DNA of 64,000 nucleotides, from positions 96,263 to 160,262 of the forward strand of contig DALZEF010000006.1 in the NCBI GenBank assembly GCA_031979385.1. The letters are read 5' to 3'. The notes beneath the pieces were generated by a model. The model saw only the letters and a program-made list of their open reading frames with translations. It was not told the DNA's origin and did not search any database. The stretch is from Timonella sp031979385 (lineage in GTDB: Bacteria; Actinomycetota; Actinomycetes; Actinomycetales; Cellulomonadaceae). Within the stretch, counting starts at the first letter, position 1. Each line of letters starts with the position of its first letter. The position numbers and the translations under genes were made by a program. Shown piece by piece: positions 8,438 to 16,937 of the stretch.

Positions 8438-9403
8438 ATGCGAGCAGGAGTAGTTAGTTCATTCGACCCAGAAAATCCGCTGAACGGTCTGGACATCATT
8501 GATGTGCCTGAACCGGAAAGACGCGAGCACTGGACCACGGTTGACGTCAAAGCGGCGAGCATCAACCATCATGATGTGTGGTCTCTGCGTGGTGTGGGCT
8601 TGCGCGAACAGCAGCTTCCCATGGTGCTTGGGACCGACGCGGCGGGAACAACTCCAGATGGACGGCGCGTGCTCGTACATGCTGCAATCGGCGTAGACGG
8701 GCATGGAGTGGGGCCGAAGGAGCGTCGGTCGATTCTGTCAGAGAAGTTCCCGGGCACGCTTGCAGAGCAGGTGTCGGTACCGACCGCCAACCTGATCGAT
8801 ATCCCAGACGATATGCCGTTCGAGATCGCGGCTTGCCTGCCAACCGCCTGGCTCACGGCCTACGCCCTACTGTTCAGAGGTGCCGAACTCACTCCAGGGC
8901 AGTCAGTGCTGATCCAGGGGGCGGGTGGTGGTGTTGCAAGTGCAGCCATCATCCTCGCCCGTGCTGCTGGTGTCACCGTATATGCGACTTCCCGTAGCGC
9001 AGCCAAACTTCACCGGGCCGGTGAACTGGGTGCGATCCCCGTGGAACACGGCGAACGCCTCCCTCAGCGGGTTGACGCGGTGGTTGAGACCGTGGGCAAG
9101 GCGACGTGGAGTCACTCAGTAGCTTCCGTCAAACCGGGTGGCATCATCGCGATCGCCGGTGCCACCACGGGAGACGCCACGGCAGCGGAGCTCACGCGCA
9201 TCTTCTTCCAGGAAATTCGTGTTCAAGGGGTTACGCTAGGCACACGCGACGAACTCACAGCCCTGGTGAACTTCGTGTCGCACAACAAGATCAGTGTGCC
9301 GATCGACTCGATCTACACCCTGACTCAACTGCCGCAGGCACTCGGAAAGATGATCGATGGAAACCTCTTCGGAAAAGTTGTGATCGTCATGGAGACTCAA
9401 TGA
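8438..9403 (+). CDS. Medium-chain dehydrogenase/reductase, quinone-oxidoreductase-like
   Basis: A 321-residue cytoplasmic NAD(P)H-dependent reductase of the MDR superfamily. The N-terminal GroES-like domain (about 20-120) includes ASINHHDVW and VLGTDAAGT. The Rossmann domain follows, with the glycine-rich GAGGGVASAAIILA stretch. There are no cysteines at structural-zinc positions, so it resembles zinc-independent quinone oxidoreductases rather than alcohol dehydrogenases. Start ATG 8438 follows a GGAGG. Its stop overlaps the ATG of the hydrolase at 9400 by four bases (ATGA), so the two genes are translationally coupled. Substrate unknown. Confidence 0.85.
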   Translation: MRAGVVSSFDPENPLNGLDIIDVPEPERREHWTTVDVKAASINHHDVWSLRGVGLREQQLPMVLGTDAAGTTPDGRRVLVHAAIGVDGHGVGPKERRSILSEKFPGTLAEQVSVPTANLIDIPDDMPFEIAACLPTAWLTAYALLFRGAELTPGQSVLIQGAGGGVASAAIILARAAGVTVYATSRSAAKLHRAGELGAIPVEHGERLPQRVDAVVETVGKATWSHSVASVKPGGIIAIAGATTGDATAAELTRIFFQEIRVQGVTLGTRDELTALVNFVSHNKISVPIDSIYTLTQLPQALGKMIDGNLFGKVVIVMETQ

Positions 9404-10566
9404 CCCAAGGCCCCTCATCCCGCGCAACCGGGCCACAGACTAACGCTCAAGAAACCAGCCACGCCGGGGAATCGTCGGAAATCGGTGTAGATCAACCGCA
9501 CGGTGACCCGCACTCAGGCTGGACGCACGCGCTGAAACCACGCAGTTTCAAGGAACTCTTTGCCGAGCCCGGCGCTGACCTTGAACCCGCCATCTCACCG
9601 CACCGCGAATGGCGGACCGACGTGCTCGGCGAGGACTACAGATGCGCGACCATTGACCTAGGCGAGGACGATGAGGGGCCGCTTGAGGCGACGATCGTCA
9701 AATATCAGCCACACAGCTACCAGCGCACGGCACGCGCGGTGTTGTACATTCACGGCTGGTCCGACTACTTCTTCCACACCGAGACAGCGGAGTTCTGGCA
9801 CGGGCAGGGCGCTTCCTTCTATGCGGTTGACCTACGCAAATATGGGCGCAGCTTACGCGAGGGACAGACTCCGGGCTACACAAACGATCTGAGCGTTTAC
9901 GCTGATGAGATCTCTGCCTGCCTGGCCATCATCCGTGAGGAACTCGGCACGAACGTGCGCGTCATGCTTATGGGGCATTCAACGGGAGGCCTGACCGCCT
10001 CGTTGTGGGCGCACCACAATCCTGGTCAGATAACTGGCCTGGTGCTGAACTCTCCGTGGCTCGAGTTCCAAGGGTCTGAATTCATGCGTGTGCTCTCGCA
10101 GCCAACCCTTCAGCAACTCGCCCGGCTCAACCCCAAAGCGGGGATGCCCAATATCGATCCGGGCTTTTACACACGGGTTGTGTCCAAGGAGTTCGGCGGA
10201 GAGTGGCAGTACAACCCTGAATGGCGTCCAAACCCCTCCTTCACGGTGCGTCCCGGTTGGTTGAGTGCGATCAGCAGTGGTCATGCCGAGGTGGCCCGCG
10301 GACTCGATATTAAGGTGCCGGTGCTTGTCCTTGCCGCTGAGAAGACAGCTATCGGCGTGCGCTGGGTAGAGGCGATGCGCACCAGCGACACTGTGCTCGA
10401 TGTGGATATGACCGTACGTAGGGCCGTGCAGTTGGGTGCCAACGTTACGATCAATCGCATCAAGGATGGCATCCACGACCTCGCGCTGTCACCGCGCCCC
10501 GTTCGCGACAAATACTACGCTGCGATCACGCAGTGGACTCTCGCATATGGCTGGAACATTTTGTAG
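9400..10566 (+). CDS. Alpha/beta hydrolase (serine aminopeptidase S33-like, lysophospholipase type)
   Basis: A 388-residue hydrolase with an N-terminal, probably disordered Gly/Ser/Glu-rich stretch of about 45 residues and then a Hydrolase_4-type alpha/beta domain. The nucleophile elbow is GHSTGGLTASLW, preceded by the oxyanion-region sequence LYIHGWSDYFFHTE; a late GIHDLALS may supply the histidine. The start is the ATG at 9400 that overlaps the stop of the MDR gene (ATGA), with a GGAG ahead of it; the longer open frame upstream is a shadow of that gene. No signal peptide is seen, so it is probably cytoplasmic. Monoacylglycerol lipase-like activity is a guess from the family. Confidence 0.86.
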   Translation: MTQGPSSRATGPQTNAQETSHAGESSEIGVDQPHGDPHSGWTHALKPRSFKELFAEPGADLEPAISPHREWRTDVLGEDYRCATIDLGEDDEGPLEATIVKYQPHSYQRTARAVLYIHGWSDYFFHTETAEFWHGQGASFYAVDLRKYGRSLREGQTPGYTNDLSVYADEISACLAIIREELGTNVRVMLMGHSTGGLTASLWAHHNPGQITGLVLNSPWLEFQGSEFMRVLSQPTLQQLARLNPKAGMPNIDPGFYTRVVSKEFGGEWQYNPEWRPNPSFTVRPGWLSAISSGHAEVARGLDIKVPVLVLAAEKTAIGVRWVEAMRTSDTVLDVDMTVRRAVQLGANVTINRIKDGIHDLALSPRPVRDKYYAAITQWTLAYGWNIL

Positions 10567-10615
10567 GTTGTGTCTCCTGCCCGGCAATAACCCGACCAGC
10601 TAGGTGAGGTTTGGT

Positions 10616-11998
10616 TTAGGAGTCCCGCAGTATCTGTAGTATTCCAGCACGAGGAATCGGCAGCCAGGTGGGGCGTTCGGTGACTTCGTACACCGCCTCG
10701 TAGAGTGCCTTGTCGAGCACGAGCGCTTTGAGCAGGTTCCACTCTTCTGCACGGAGTTCGCCGTATCCGGCCAAGAAGGTTTCTCTGGCGGCCTGGGCCC
10801 ACGCGTGCAGGACTGTGTGGTCGCCTCCAGCCATGTGCGCTGATCCTGCCGCGTAATCGAATGAGCGGAGCATACCTGCAACGTCTCGCAGTGCGAGGTC
10901 TTCGCGGGTGCGTTCGCTGAGCGGCCGCAATGGTTCTCCCTCAAAGTCGAGTGCGAACCAGCCCTGCCCCGGCACCTCAAGCACTTGGCCGAGGTGATAG
11001 TCACCGTGGATGCGCTGCAGTTCGGGCCACTGAGCCTGTTCCGTGGCGGCATAAATTGCCTCGATGGCTTCTTGATGGGCACGTAGTTCCGGCAGGTGGC
11101 GAATAGCGGTTCGTGCGCGTTCGGTCCAGTTCTCACGCAGGGTGTTGCGGCGTTCAATAGTTGCCGGGAGGGTAGGGAAGGCGCGGGCCAGTTCCTCGTG
11201 GAATGTTCGAGTCAGGGCTCCAAGTTCTCGAATTGAGTGGGCCATCGGCCCCAGTGTGCCGTTTGTGGTTTTGAGTTGCTGCCCGATGACCTGCCAGGCG
11301 TCGTGGGCGCCCTCAAGGAATTCTTGCGCGGTGATGACATCGGCGGTCCCACCGGTTCTGGTACAGGTCATGCGCACTGCCCCGTGTTGCTGCGGAACAG
11401 TGCCCGTGTGGTCAAGTGCGCGTTGCAGTTCAACATCGGGGTTGCGCCCGGCGGCTAGCACCCGAAACACCTTGACGATCACGGGTGCGCCCTCATCGAA
11501 GTGGTAGATGACGGAGGTGTTGGATTGCTCGGAGGTGAGCTTTGTGGCGGATCGGATCGTGCGTGATGTTCGATTCAGCAGGCCGATAAAGTGTAGTTCC
11601 CTATCTGCGGCACCGGTGCTTTCGAGCAATTCAAGCAGCGCACTCTGCCCTGCGGGGTGTTCTGCTGCGTCATACACGTTCCACCCATTGAACCTGCTGA
11701 TCGCCCGTGGCGAATCCGTGTGCTGTGATTCTGCGCGTTCAGCGACAACGGGAACGTTGTAGTGAGCGGCTCCATCGCTTATCACGAGCCAGAGCACTTC
11801 GCGGTCCGCGGTCCGTGCAAGAGTTGCGTTTCCCGCGACAGTAAAGGTTTTCTCCTGACCCATGTACCAGCGTATCTCTGTGATCCACCCGCTGATCGCT
11901 GAGACTATCTCCTGAGGCGTCGGAGCCGACGACGCATGGGGCGTGGCACCCCCGATCAGAGCCGCCGAGGTCTGGGGGTCGGACTCGTCATACGCCAT
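10616..11998 (-). CDS. mak: Maltokinase (Pep2-type)
   Basis: Phosphorylates maltose to maltose-1-phosphate with ATP, normally feeding the GlgE alpha-glucan pathway. The 460-residue protein has the N-terminal cap domain (ISGWITEIRWYMGQEK) and a kinase lobe of aminoglycoside-phosphotransferase type. The catalytic loop HGDYHLGQ, the Mg-binding ALDFEGEP and the diagnostic RDVAGMLRSFDYAAG are all present. In most actinobacteria it is fused to or next to treS and near glgE/glgB; here it stands alone, convergent with the hydrolase gene and followed on its own strand by nothing obvious. The long acidic N-terminus (first 25 residues) may be partly unneeded for fold. Confidence 0.9.
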   Translation of the reverse strand: MAYDESDPQTSAALIGGATPHASSAPTPQEIVSAISGWITEIRWYMGQEKTFTVAGNATLARTADREVLWLVISDGAAHYNVPVVAERAESQHTDSPRAISRFNGWNVYDAAEHPAGQSALLELLESTGAADRELHFIGLLNRTSRTIRSATKLTSEQSNTSVIYHFDEGAPVIVKVFRVLAAGRNPDVELQRALDHTGTVPQQHGAVRMTCTRTGGTADVITAQEFLEGAHDAWQVIGQQLKTTNGTLGPMAHSIRELGALTRTFHEELARAFPTLPATIERRNTLRENWTERARTAIRHLPELRAHQEAIEAIYAATEQAQWPELQRIHGDYHLGQVLEVPGQGWFALDFEGEPLRPLSERTREDLALRDVAGMLRSFDYAAGSAHMAGGDHTVLHAWAQAARETFLAGYGELRAEEWNLLKALVLDKALYEAVYEVTERPTWLPIPRAGILQILRDS

Positions 11999-12072
11999 GG
12001 GATTGCCCTTCTGAGAGGCCTAGCGCCACATGTCAGTGCAGATCGTCATCTATCACACTGCCATGTTACCGA

Positions 12073-13470
12073 TTAGTGGGCATCGCTCACCGCTATGTCA
12101 TCGCTCGCTATCGCGGCGTCGCCCGTTTTGTTGGCGTTCAGTTCTGCGGCTCTCTGCGTTCGGCGGCGAATCATCGCTCCACCTACCAAACCGAGCAACA
12201 CAAGCAATCCACCCCCGACACCCAGATACATCAGGAAACGTGCACTCTCAGCGCTCTGGGCCACGAGTCCTTGGTGCAGCACAATCGCCCCGATGCTGTC
12301 ATCATCACCAGCGAAGTATCGTGTCGGTAACTGGCCAATAGGCTCCGCGAGCGTCCAGGCTGCAAGGAGCCCCGCGCCCACACCGACGAGGAGCCACGGC
12401 CTGCGCCGGGCAGAGGCAAGTCCGATGGCAAACGCGAGTCCAGCCACGACGGGCAGGATCAATCGGAGCATCTTACCGCTTTGATACGTGGTTTTCAGGT
12501 CCTCGACCAGGTACGCGTCTACGAAACTCACGTTCAGGTCAAGTTTCTCTATCAGGTCGTCCATGAGCGGCACGCCGGTGGATTCGGTCATCCAGGTGTC
12601 GCGGAAGCTGCCAAGATCAATATCGATGAGGTCACGCGCATTGTTGGTGGCGCCCTCGAGGGTGTCGATCATCGTGGTGTGCACCGAGGTGTTCGCTTCC
12701 ATCCACGCGCTCTTCGATTCAGTCGCCGCAACGCGTTCCTTCACATATGGCGGTAGCCAAGAACTCATGAGTTGTTCAATCTGCGCTGGGGTGTTGAAGT
12801 TCCAGACATAGTCGTGGAATTCTTCCGGGAGTCGGTCATAGGCGTCGGGTGAGTACAGTTCGCTGTTCAGCATCTCGGCGAGGACTTCGGGCGGGTACTG
12901 TTCCCAGATCGCAGCGAGGATTGTCTGGGCGATCTGGTCCTGTAGCGCCTCTTCCTCGTACGCCTCGAAGGCAACGGCGGAATAGTTGGCAGGCTGGACA
13001 AAGGTAACCCACACACCAGACAGCACGGACCAGGCGATGAGCGCAAGCACCGTGACCACGCCACTGACCACTGCGATGGTGTTGCACGTGTACCCGAACC
13101 AGCGTGCTTTTCTAAGCCCGCGGACCATGTCTTTCACGTTGCGTCGAGTGGTGTCGTCTGCAACATCGGGCGAGAACTTGATGGCTTCTATCGGTTGTTG
13201 GAACTCCGAAAGCCCGGTTGTCTTTTTATCTGCCGACGATTCTCCACTTTGCCATGAATAGCTTGGGGTGGGTTCTGGACTGGGCGGGGTGGCAGGTACG
13301 CTGTTCGCTCCCGTCACAGGTTCAAGTGTGGCCTGCTCCGGCGGCTGTGGCGGAGCGTCAAGCACGGGAATGGCATGCGAGGGCGTTTCAGCAGCAGCCA
13401 TTCCGGGAGGCGCAAAGCGCGAATAGTCCGTGGTGGCATCCTGCCGTTTCTCGTCTTCGTGACCGGCCAT
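12073..13470 (-). CDS. Large integral membrane protein, paralogue 1 (function unknown)
   Basis: I place the start at ATG 13470 (MAGHEDEKRQDATT), with GGGA upstream. The open frame continues into a tandem repeat whose translation is simply duplicated and is not coding. The 465-residue protein has a Pro/Glu-rich cytoplasmic N-terminus (about 110 residues), a first membrane helix near 145-170, a long extracytoplasmic domain with ALQDQIAQTILAAI, two membrane helices near 350-390, a short outer loop, a last helix, and a charged tail. The topology and several sequence blocks match the neighbouring protein at 13797-14972. Both belong to an actinobacterial membrane family I recognise only as conserved and uncharacterised. 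Confidence 0.75.
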   Translation of the reverse strand: MAGHEDEKRQDATTDYSRFAPPGMAAAETPSHAIPVLDAPPQPPEQATLEPVTGANSVPATPPSPEPTPSYSWQSGESSADKKTTGLSEFQQPIEAIKFSPDVADDTTRRNVKDMVRGLRKARWFGYTCNTIAVVSGVVTVLALIAWSVLSGVWVTFVQPANYSAVAFEAYEEEALQDQIAQTILAAIWEQYPPEVLAEMLNSELYSPDAYDRLPEEFHDYVWNFNTPAQIEQLMSSWLPPYVKERVAATESKSAWMEANTSVHTTMIDTLEGATNNARDLIDIDLGSFRDTWMTESTGVPLMDDLIEKLDLNVSFVDAYLVEDLKTTYQSGKMLRLILPVVAGLAFAIGLASARRRPWLLVGVGAGLLAAWTLAEPIGQLPTRYFAGDDDSIGAIVLHQGLVAQSAESARFLMYLGVGGGLLVLLGLVGGAMIRRRTQRAAELNANKTGDAAIASDDIAVSDAH

Positions 13471-13537
13471 CGTTTTCCCAACGTCTACGGCAGCACACGA
13501 CTGCCGGTGTTTTCCGCCTTCAACCACTAGAGGATAC

Positions 13538-13622
13538 GTTACGGACAAAGTAGTGCAGCGGAGTGTAGGGGTTTCGCGAAGCAAACACCTACCGCAGCAC
13601 AACGAATGCAGTTCGTAACCAA
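13538..13622. repeat. 85-bp palindromic repeat, copy 1
   Basis: It is identical over 85 bases to 13631-13715. The ends are GTTACG and CGTAAC and the centre is TTCGCGAA; the two halves are imperfect inverted repeats, so the unit can fold into one long hairpin. It lies in the intergenic region upstream of the membrane protein gene at 12073-13470. Its size and structure suggest a REP/MITE-like element. Confidence 0.85.
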
Positions 13623-13630
13623 AACACATG

Positions 13631-13715
13631 GTTACGGACAAAGTAGTGCAGCGGAGTGTAGGGGTTTCGCGAAGCAAACACCTACCGCAGCACAACGAAT
13701 GCAGTTCGTAACCAA
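13631..13715. repeat. 85-bp palindromic repeat, copy 2
   Basis: Second exact copy with a period of 93 bp and an 8-bp spacer (13623-13630). It starts GTTACG and ends CGTAACCAA. Beyond the two repeats the 326-bp gap 13471-13796 shows no gene. Confidence 0.85.
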
Positions 13716-13796
13716 CAAGCATATGTCGTGAAGTGGTCAAATGTTACTGACGGGAACAAAGCCCCAGCACCATGTTAACCGCAGTTGTAGCGTGTT

Positions 13797-14972
13797 TCAC
13801 CGAGGGTTCACGGATGCTGATCGCCGTGTGAGGAGGACCCGCCACGCGGCCGTGGCGATTGCCGTGACGATCAGAATCGCTACGCCGACAGGAACGCCGT
13901 AACCGAGACCCGCACTGGCATTGGTAACCGCCTCGTCGGTGATGTGCCGGGCGAGTTGGGCGGTCAAGGTGTCGCCGGTGAGCACGTCGGGCTGTGCGAG
14001 GGCAATGTAGAGTTCGATGATCGCCGGTGAGAAGGCCGACGCGATGAAGGCAAACCCCGCAGCGCAACCAACGAGCCAGCGCTTGTTCGACGGTGCCAGC
14101 ACGAGTGCGGCGATCAACGCAAGCGCCCCGAGGATGGGGGCCCACGTGGACACGGAACCGATGACCGAGTATCCGGTCCGCAGGGCGTCTACCTGTTCAG
14201 CGGTCAGGATCGGGATCTCTACAGGATTGTCCTGAAGAGCCTTGCTCACTAGGGAGAGCACACGTCCGTCTAGACCACCGGTGTCCGCACTGTTGACAGC
14301 CGCGCTCAGGTCAATCGCGATGTCCTCATCTGCTGTGGCGGGCTTTTGCAGTGCTGCAAGCAAACTGGTGTGGGCCTGGCTGTTCGCACTGACCCATACA
14401 CTCTGGAAGTCATCGGACGCGACAAACCCGTTGACTGCGGTGGTCAGCGCTGGGCGTAGGCGTTCTTCGAGTTGCGTGGCAATGTCACTACCCGTGACGC
14501 TGCCGATCAAGTCGTCGAGCGCTCCGATCCAGCTATCGCGCCGTCCTTCCAGAAGTGAGGACACGTCGACCCGTTCCAGGGCTGCGTTGGTCACCTCGTC
14601 GGCTACGGCCTCCTGGATATTCGGGTCTCGCCCGAGATCGCTGACGAGCGAGACATACGATTCCCGATCAGTGATCGTGTCGAAGGCCCATTGCGAGGCC
14701 AGGCCCAACGGGGTGGCAAGGACGCCGAGAAGCACGAGGGCCACCACGACCATTTCACGGCCAAAAGTGCGTCCGCCGATAGTCAAGCCATCCGATGTAT
14801 CCGTGTTCGTAGTCCGCTGCGAACCTGTAGCCTTCTTTTCCGACGGATCCGGCTGTGCCGCCGACTTCTTGACGGGCTTCCTGCCTGGCGTAGATTTCGA
14901 TGATGTCTTGGTGGTCACGCTCGTGGATGATGTGGCTTTCGCGCGTCCTGTGCCGGTCGATTCTTGTGTCAC
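13797..14972 (-). CDS. Large integral membrane protein, paralogue 2 (function unknown)
   Basis: A 391-residue protein with a Lys/Thr/Ser-rich cytoplasmic N-terminus (about 70 residues), a first membrane helix (about 73-95, EMVVVALVLLGVLATPLG), an extracytoplasmic domain, two adjacent membrane helices near 265-310, an outer loop and a C-terminal helix ending in a short basic tail. The segment DRESYVSLVSDLGRDPNIQ followed by AVADEVTNAALERV is typical of a conserved actinobacterial membrane family without known role. It is a distant paralogue of the protein encoded next at 12073-13470, so this is probably an old tandem duplication. No enzymatic motif is visible. Confidence 0.75.
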   Translation of the reverse strand: MTQESTGTGRAKATSSTSVTTKTSSKSTPGRKPVKKSAAQPDPSEKKATGSQRTTNTDTSDGLTIGGRTFGREMVVVALVLLGVLATPLGLASQWAFDTITDRESYVSLVSDLGRDPNIQEAVADEVTNAALERVDVSSLLEGRRDSWIGALDDLIGSVTGSDIATQLEERLRPALTTAVNGFVASDDFQSVWVSANSQAHTSLLAALQKPATADEDIAIDLSAAVNSADTGGLDGRVLSLVSKALQDNPVEIPILTAEQVDALRTGYSVIGSVSTWAPILGALALIAALVLAPSNKRWLVGCAAGFAFIASAFSPAIIELYIALAQPDVLTGDTLTAQLARHITDEAVTNASAGLGYGVPVGVAILIVTAIATAAWRVLLTRRSASVNPR

Positions 14973-15001
14973 CTGAAACCTCCCGGCTGGGCCATATGCG
15001 T

Positions 15002-15035
15002 GCTAGCGGATACGCCTTACAGCGTACCCGCTAGC
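15002..15035 (-). terminator. Hairpin after the DUF5666-like gene
   Basis: The arms 15002-15015 and 15022-15035 pair over 14 positions with one or two mismatches and a 6-base loop. It lies just past the stop of the gene at 15044. There is no clear T-run, so it is a possible terminator only. Confidence 0.5.
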
Positions 15036-15043
15036 TGTGCAGG

Positions 15044-15676
15044 TTACTCGCCGCTGTCAGTTGTTTCACCTCGACGTCCAGGAAAACCACCAATACCGCT
15101 GCTGCCCTCGGTGATGGTCGTGGCGGTCACACCACTGTCGGTGCTCTCGCCCGTCGCGGTGATGGAGTCACCTACGGCGAGATCGGACACGCTTCCCTCC
15201 TCCGTCACAGTCACGGTGGTGTCCGAACCTACTGTCACCGTGGTGGTTTCTCCATCGCGAGTCTCAATGGTGATTGTGTCGCCGTTGATTTCGGTGATGG
15301 TTCCTGAGGTGAAGTTGCCGAACGTCCCGCCGCCCGCATTACCAGTGCCCTCGCTGCTCGGCTGTTCCCCTCCCGAGCCGCTAGGGCGGCTCATCCCGCT
15401 GGGACCACCACCTAAAAACGCACTGCCCGAGTCGTCGGCAGTCTTGTTGCCGACGATGAGACCACCACCGAAGAGCGCTGCGCTCGCCACTACTGCCACG
15501 AGCACTGAGGTCACCGTAATTTTCCGGCGCGGTGCCGGTGGTTCTGAGGTGGTGCCGAGGGTGGTTGGTGGGGCAGCCAGTAGGTCATCGGGGTTGTTGC
15601 TTGGCGACGATTCGGTTGCGTTCACGGGTTCACCCGAGCGTGGGAGGGGCTGGGTGGGGTCGGTGTTCTGAGACAT
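15044..15676 (-). CDS. Membrane-anchored DUF5666-like protein
   Basis: A 210-residue protein with a Pro/Ser/Asn-rich cytoplasmic N-terminus (about 50 residues), one membrane helix (about 54-76, VTSVLVAVVASAALFGGGLIV), a Gly/Ser-rich linker with GGPSGMSRPSGS, and a C-terminal beta-rich domain (about 122-195) of the kind TSGTITEINGDTITIET...VTVGSDTTVTVTE. That domain resembles DUF5666, a small OB-like fold of unknown role. It is the last gene after the MFP-ATPase-permease operon on the same strand. A related protein at 19275-19748 has the same first half but not this domain. The GGAAGG ribosome binding site is shared by both genes. Confidence 0.75.
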   Translation of the reverse strand: MSQNTDPTQPLPRSGEPVNATESSPSNNPDDLLAAPPTTLGTTSEPPAPRRKITVTSVLVAVVASAALFGGGLIVGNKTADDSGSAFLGGGPSGMSRPSGSGGEQPSSEGTGNAGGGTFGNFTSGTITEINGDTITIETRDGETTTVTVGSDTTVTVTEEGSVSDLAVGDSITATGESTDSGVTATTITEGSSGIGGFPGRRGETTDSGE

Positions 15677-15734
15677 CGGATGCCTTCCTGTTGTGAGTTG
15701 TGGGTCGCTTGAACTGAGGATTTTGTGGTGGGCG

Positions 15735-16937
15735 CTAGTCGTGCCGCAGCGCGTCCACGGGACGCATACGCGAGGCGCGAAGTGCCGGGTAACCGCCGAA
15801 GATCACGCCGATTGCGACGGATACCGCGAGTGCCAGGAGTACTGTCGACGGGACTATTTGCGGGGTAACGCCCATGATCGTGAAGCGCGAGCCAAGGTAG
15901 GCTGCTCCGACGCCGAGTGCTCCACCGAGTAGGGAGAGCAGGGTTGCCTCGATGAGGAACTGTGTGAGGATCGTTCCTCTGCGGGCACCTAGTGCCTTGC
16001 GGATGCCGATCTCGCGGGTACGTTCAGTCACGGTGACGAGCATGATGTTCGTGACGCCGATTCCACCGACCACGAGGGAGAGCGCGGCAACTGCCGCGAG
16101 CATAGAGGTAAACGTGTCGGTTGCCGAGGACTGTGCGCTGAGTAGTTGCGATTGCGCGCTGATCGTGAACGGGGCGTCGTCACTTGAGCTGACGCCCAAC
16201 TGCTCGCTGAGGATGATGGTCGCCTCTGTCTGGGCTTCCGTGACGTCCTCGCTTGTGGTTGCCGTCAGTGTGATCGTGGACAGCGCACCGTATCCGGCAA
16301 GTGAGCGTTCAAGTCTGGTCAGGGGCATGACCGCAACGTTGTTCGTGGAGGTCATTCCCGAATCGTCTTTGGCGGCAAGTACCCCGTTGACGAGGTACGG
16401 GGTGGTGCCGACGATGACCTGTTGTCCGACAGGGTCGTCGGTTCCGAACAGGGTTTGTGCCAGTTCCGCTCCGAGCACGATGACCCTGCGGGAGGTGTCG
16501 TAGTCGTTTTGGGTGAATCCGATGCCCTGGGCCACGCTTGAGGCGGTGGCCTCAAAGTAGTTCGGGGTGGTGCCGATGATGCTCGCAGAGGTGGAGGTGG
16601 TGCCAACGCTCAGGGTTGCGCTGCTTGAGCCCTGTGGAACGACCGTGTCGATGTGCTCACCGCGTTCGCTTTCCTCGAGTGCCGTGACCGATTCCATCGT
16701 GAGTGCCTGCGATCTGGTCGCATTGGAGCCACCCGAGGATGAGGCGCGGACAGTCAGTTGCTGTGAGCCGAGCGAACCGATCTGTTCGGTGACGTCCTGT
16801 GCCGCGCCATTTCCAACGCCCACAAGCAGGATGACCGAACCCACGCCGATCAGCACACCCAACAGGGTCAGGAACGACCTCAACTTGTTGCTTGCCATGC
16901 CCCGCAGCGCGGAGCGGATGACTTCGAGGAAGCTCAT
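15735..16937 (-). CDS. MacB-like ABC transporter permease (FtsX family)
   Basis: A 400-residue inner-membrane permease of the MacB type. The N-terminal membrane helix (about 20-42) follows the characteristic ALRGMASNKLRSFLTLLGVLIG stretch. A MacB-type periplasmic core domain spans about 45-245, and a C-terminal FtsX domain has three helices from about 270, with ERTREIGIRKALGARR and the final ALRASRMRPVDALRHD. It lacks its own ATPase domain; the ATPase is the upstream gene, whose stop overlaps this start by four bases (ATGA). Together with the adaptor gene it forms a MacAB-like tripartite exporter; the substrate is unknown. Confidence 0.92.
   Translation of the reverse strand: MSFLEVIRSALRGMASNKLRSFLTLLGVLIGVGSVILLVGVGNGAAQDVTEQIGSLGSQQLTVRASSSGGSNATRSQALTMESVTALEESERGEHIDTVVPQGSSSATLSVGTTSTSASIIGTTPNYFEATASSVAQGIGFTQNDYDTSRRVIVLGAELAQTLFGTDDPVGQQVIVGTTPYLVNGVLAAKDDSGMTSTNNVAVMPLTRLERSLAGYGALSTITLTATTSEDVTEAQTEATIILSEQLGVSSSDDAPFTISAQSQLLSAQSSATDTFTSMLAAVAALSLVVGGIGVTNIMLVTVTERTREIGIRKALGARRGTILTQFLIEATLLSLLGGALGVGAAYLGSRFTIMGVTPQIVPSTVLLALAVSVAIGVIFGGYPALRASRMRPVDALRHD

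Noticed and set aside
13471..13740. N-terminal extension of membrane paralogue 1 through the 85-bp repeats
   Set aside because: The translated repeat is only a duplicated peptide of the palindrome; ATG 13470 has a ribosome binding site and starts the conserved-looking protein.
14242..14976. 244-codon plus-strand ORF opposite membrane paralogue 2
   Set aside because: Antisense shadow: Ser/Thr/Arg-rich with no hydrophobic or domain pattern, whereas the minus strand has proper membrane helices.
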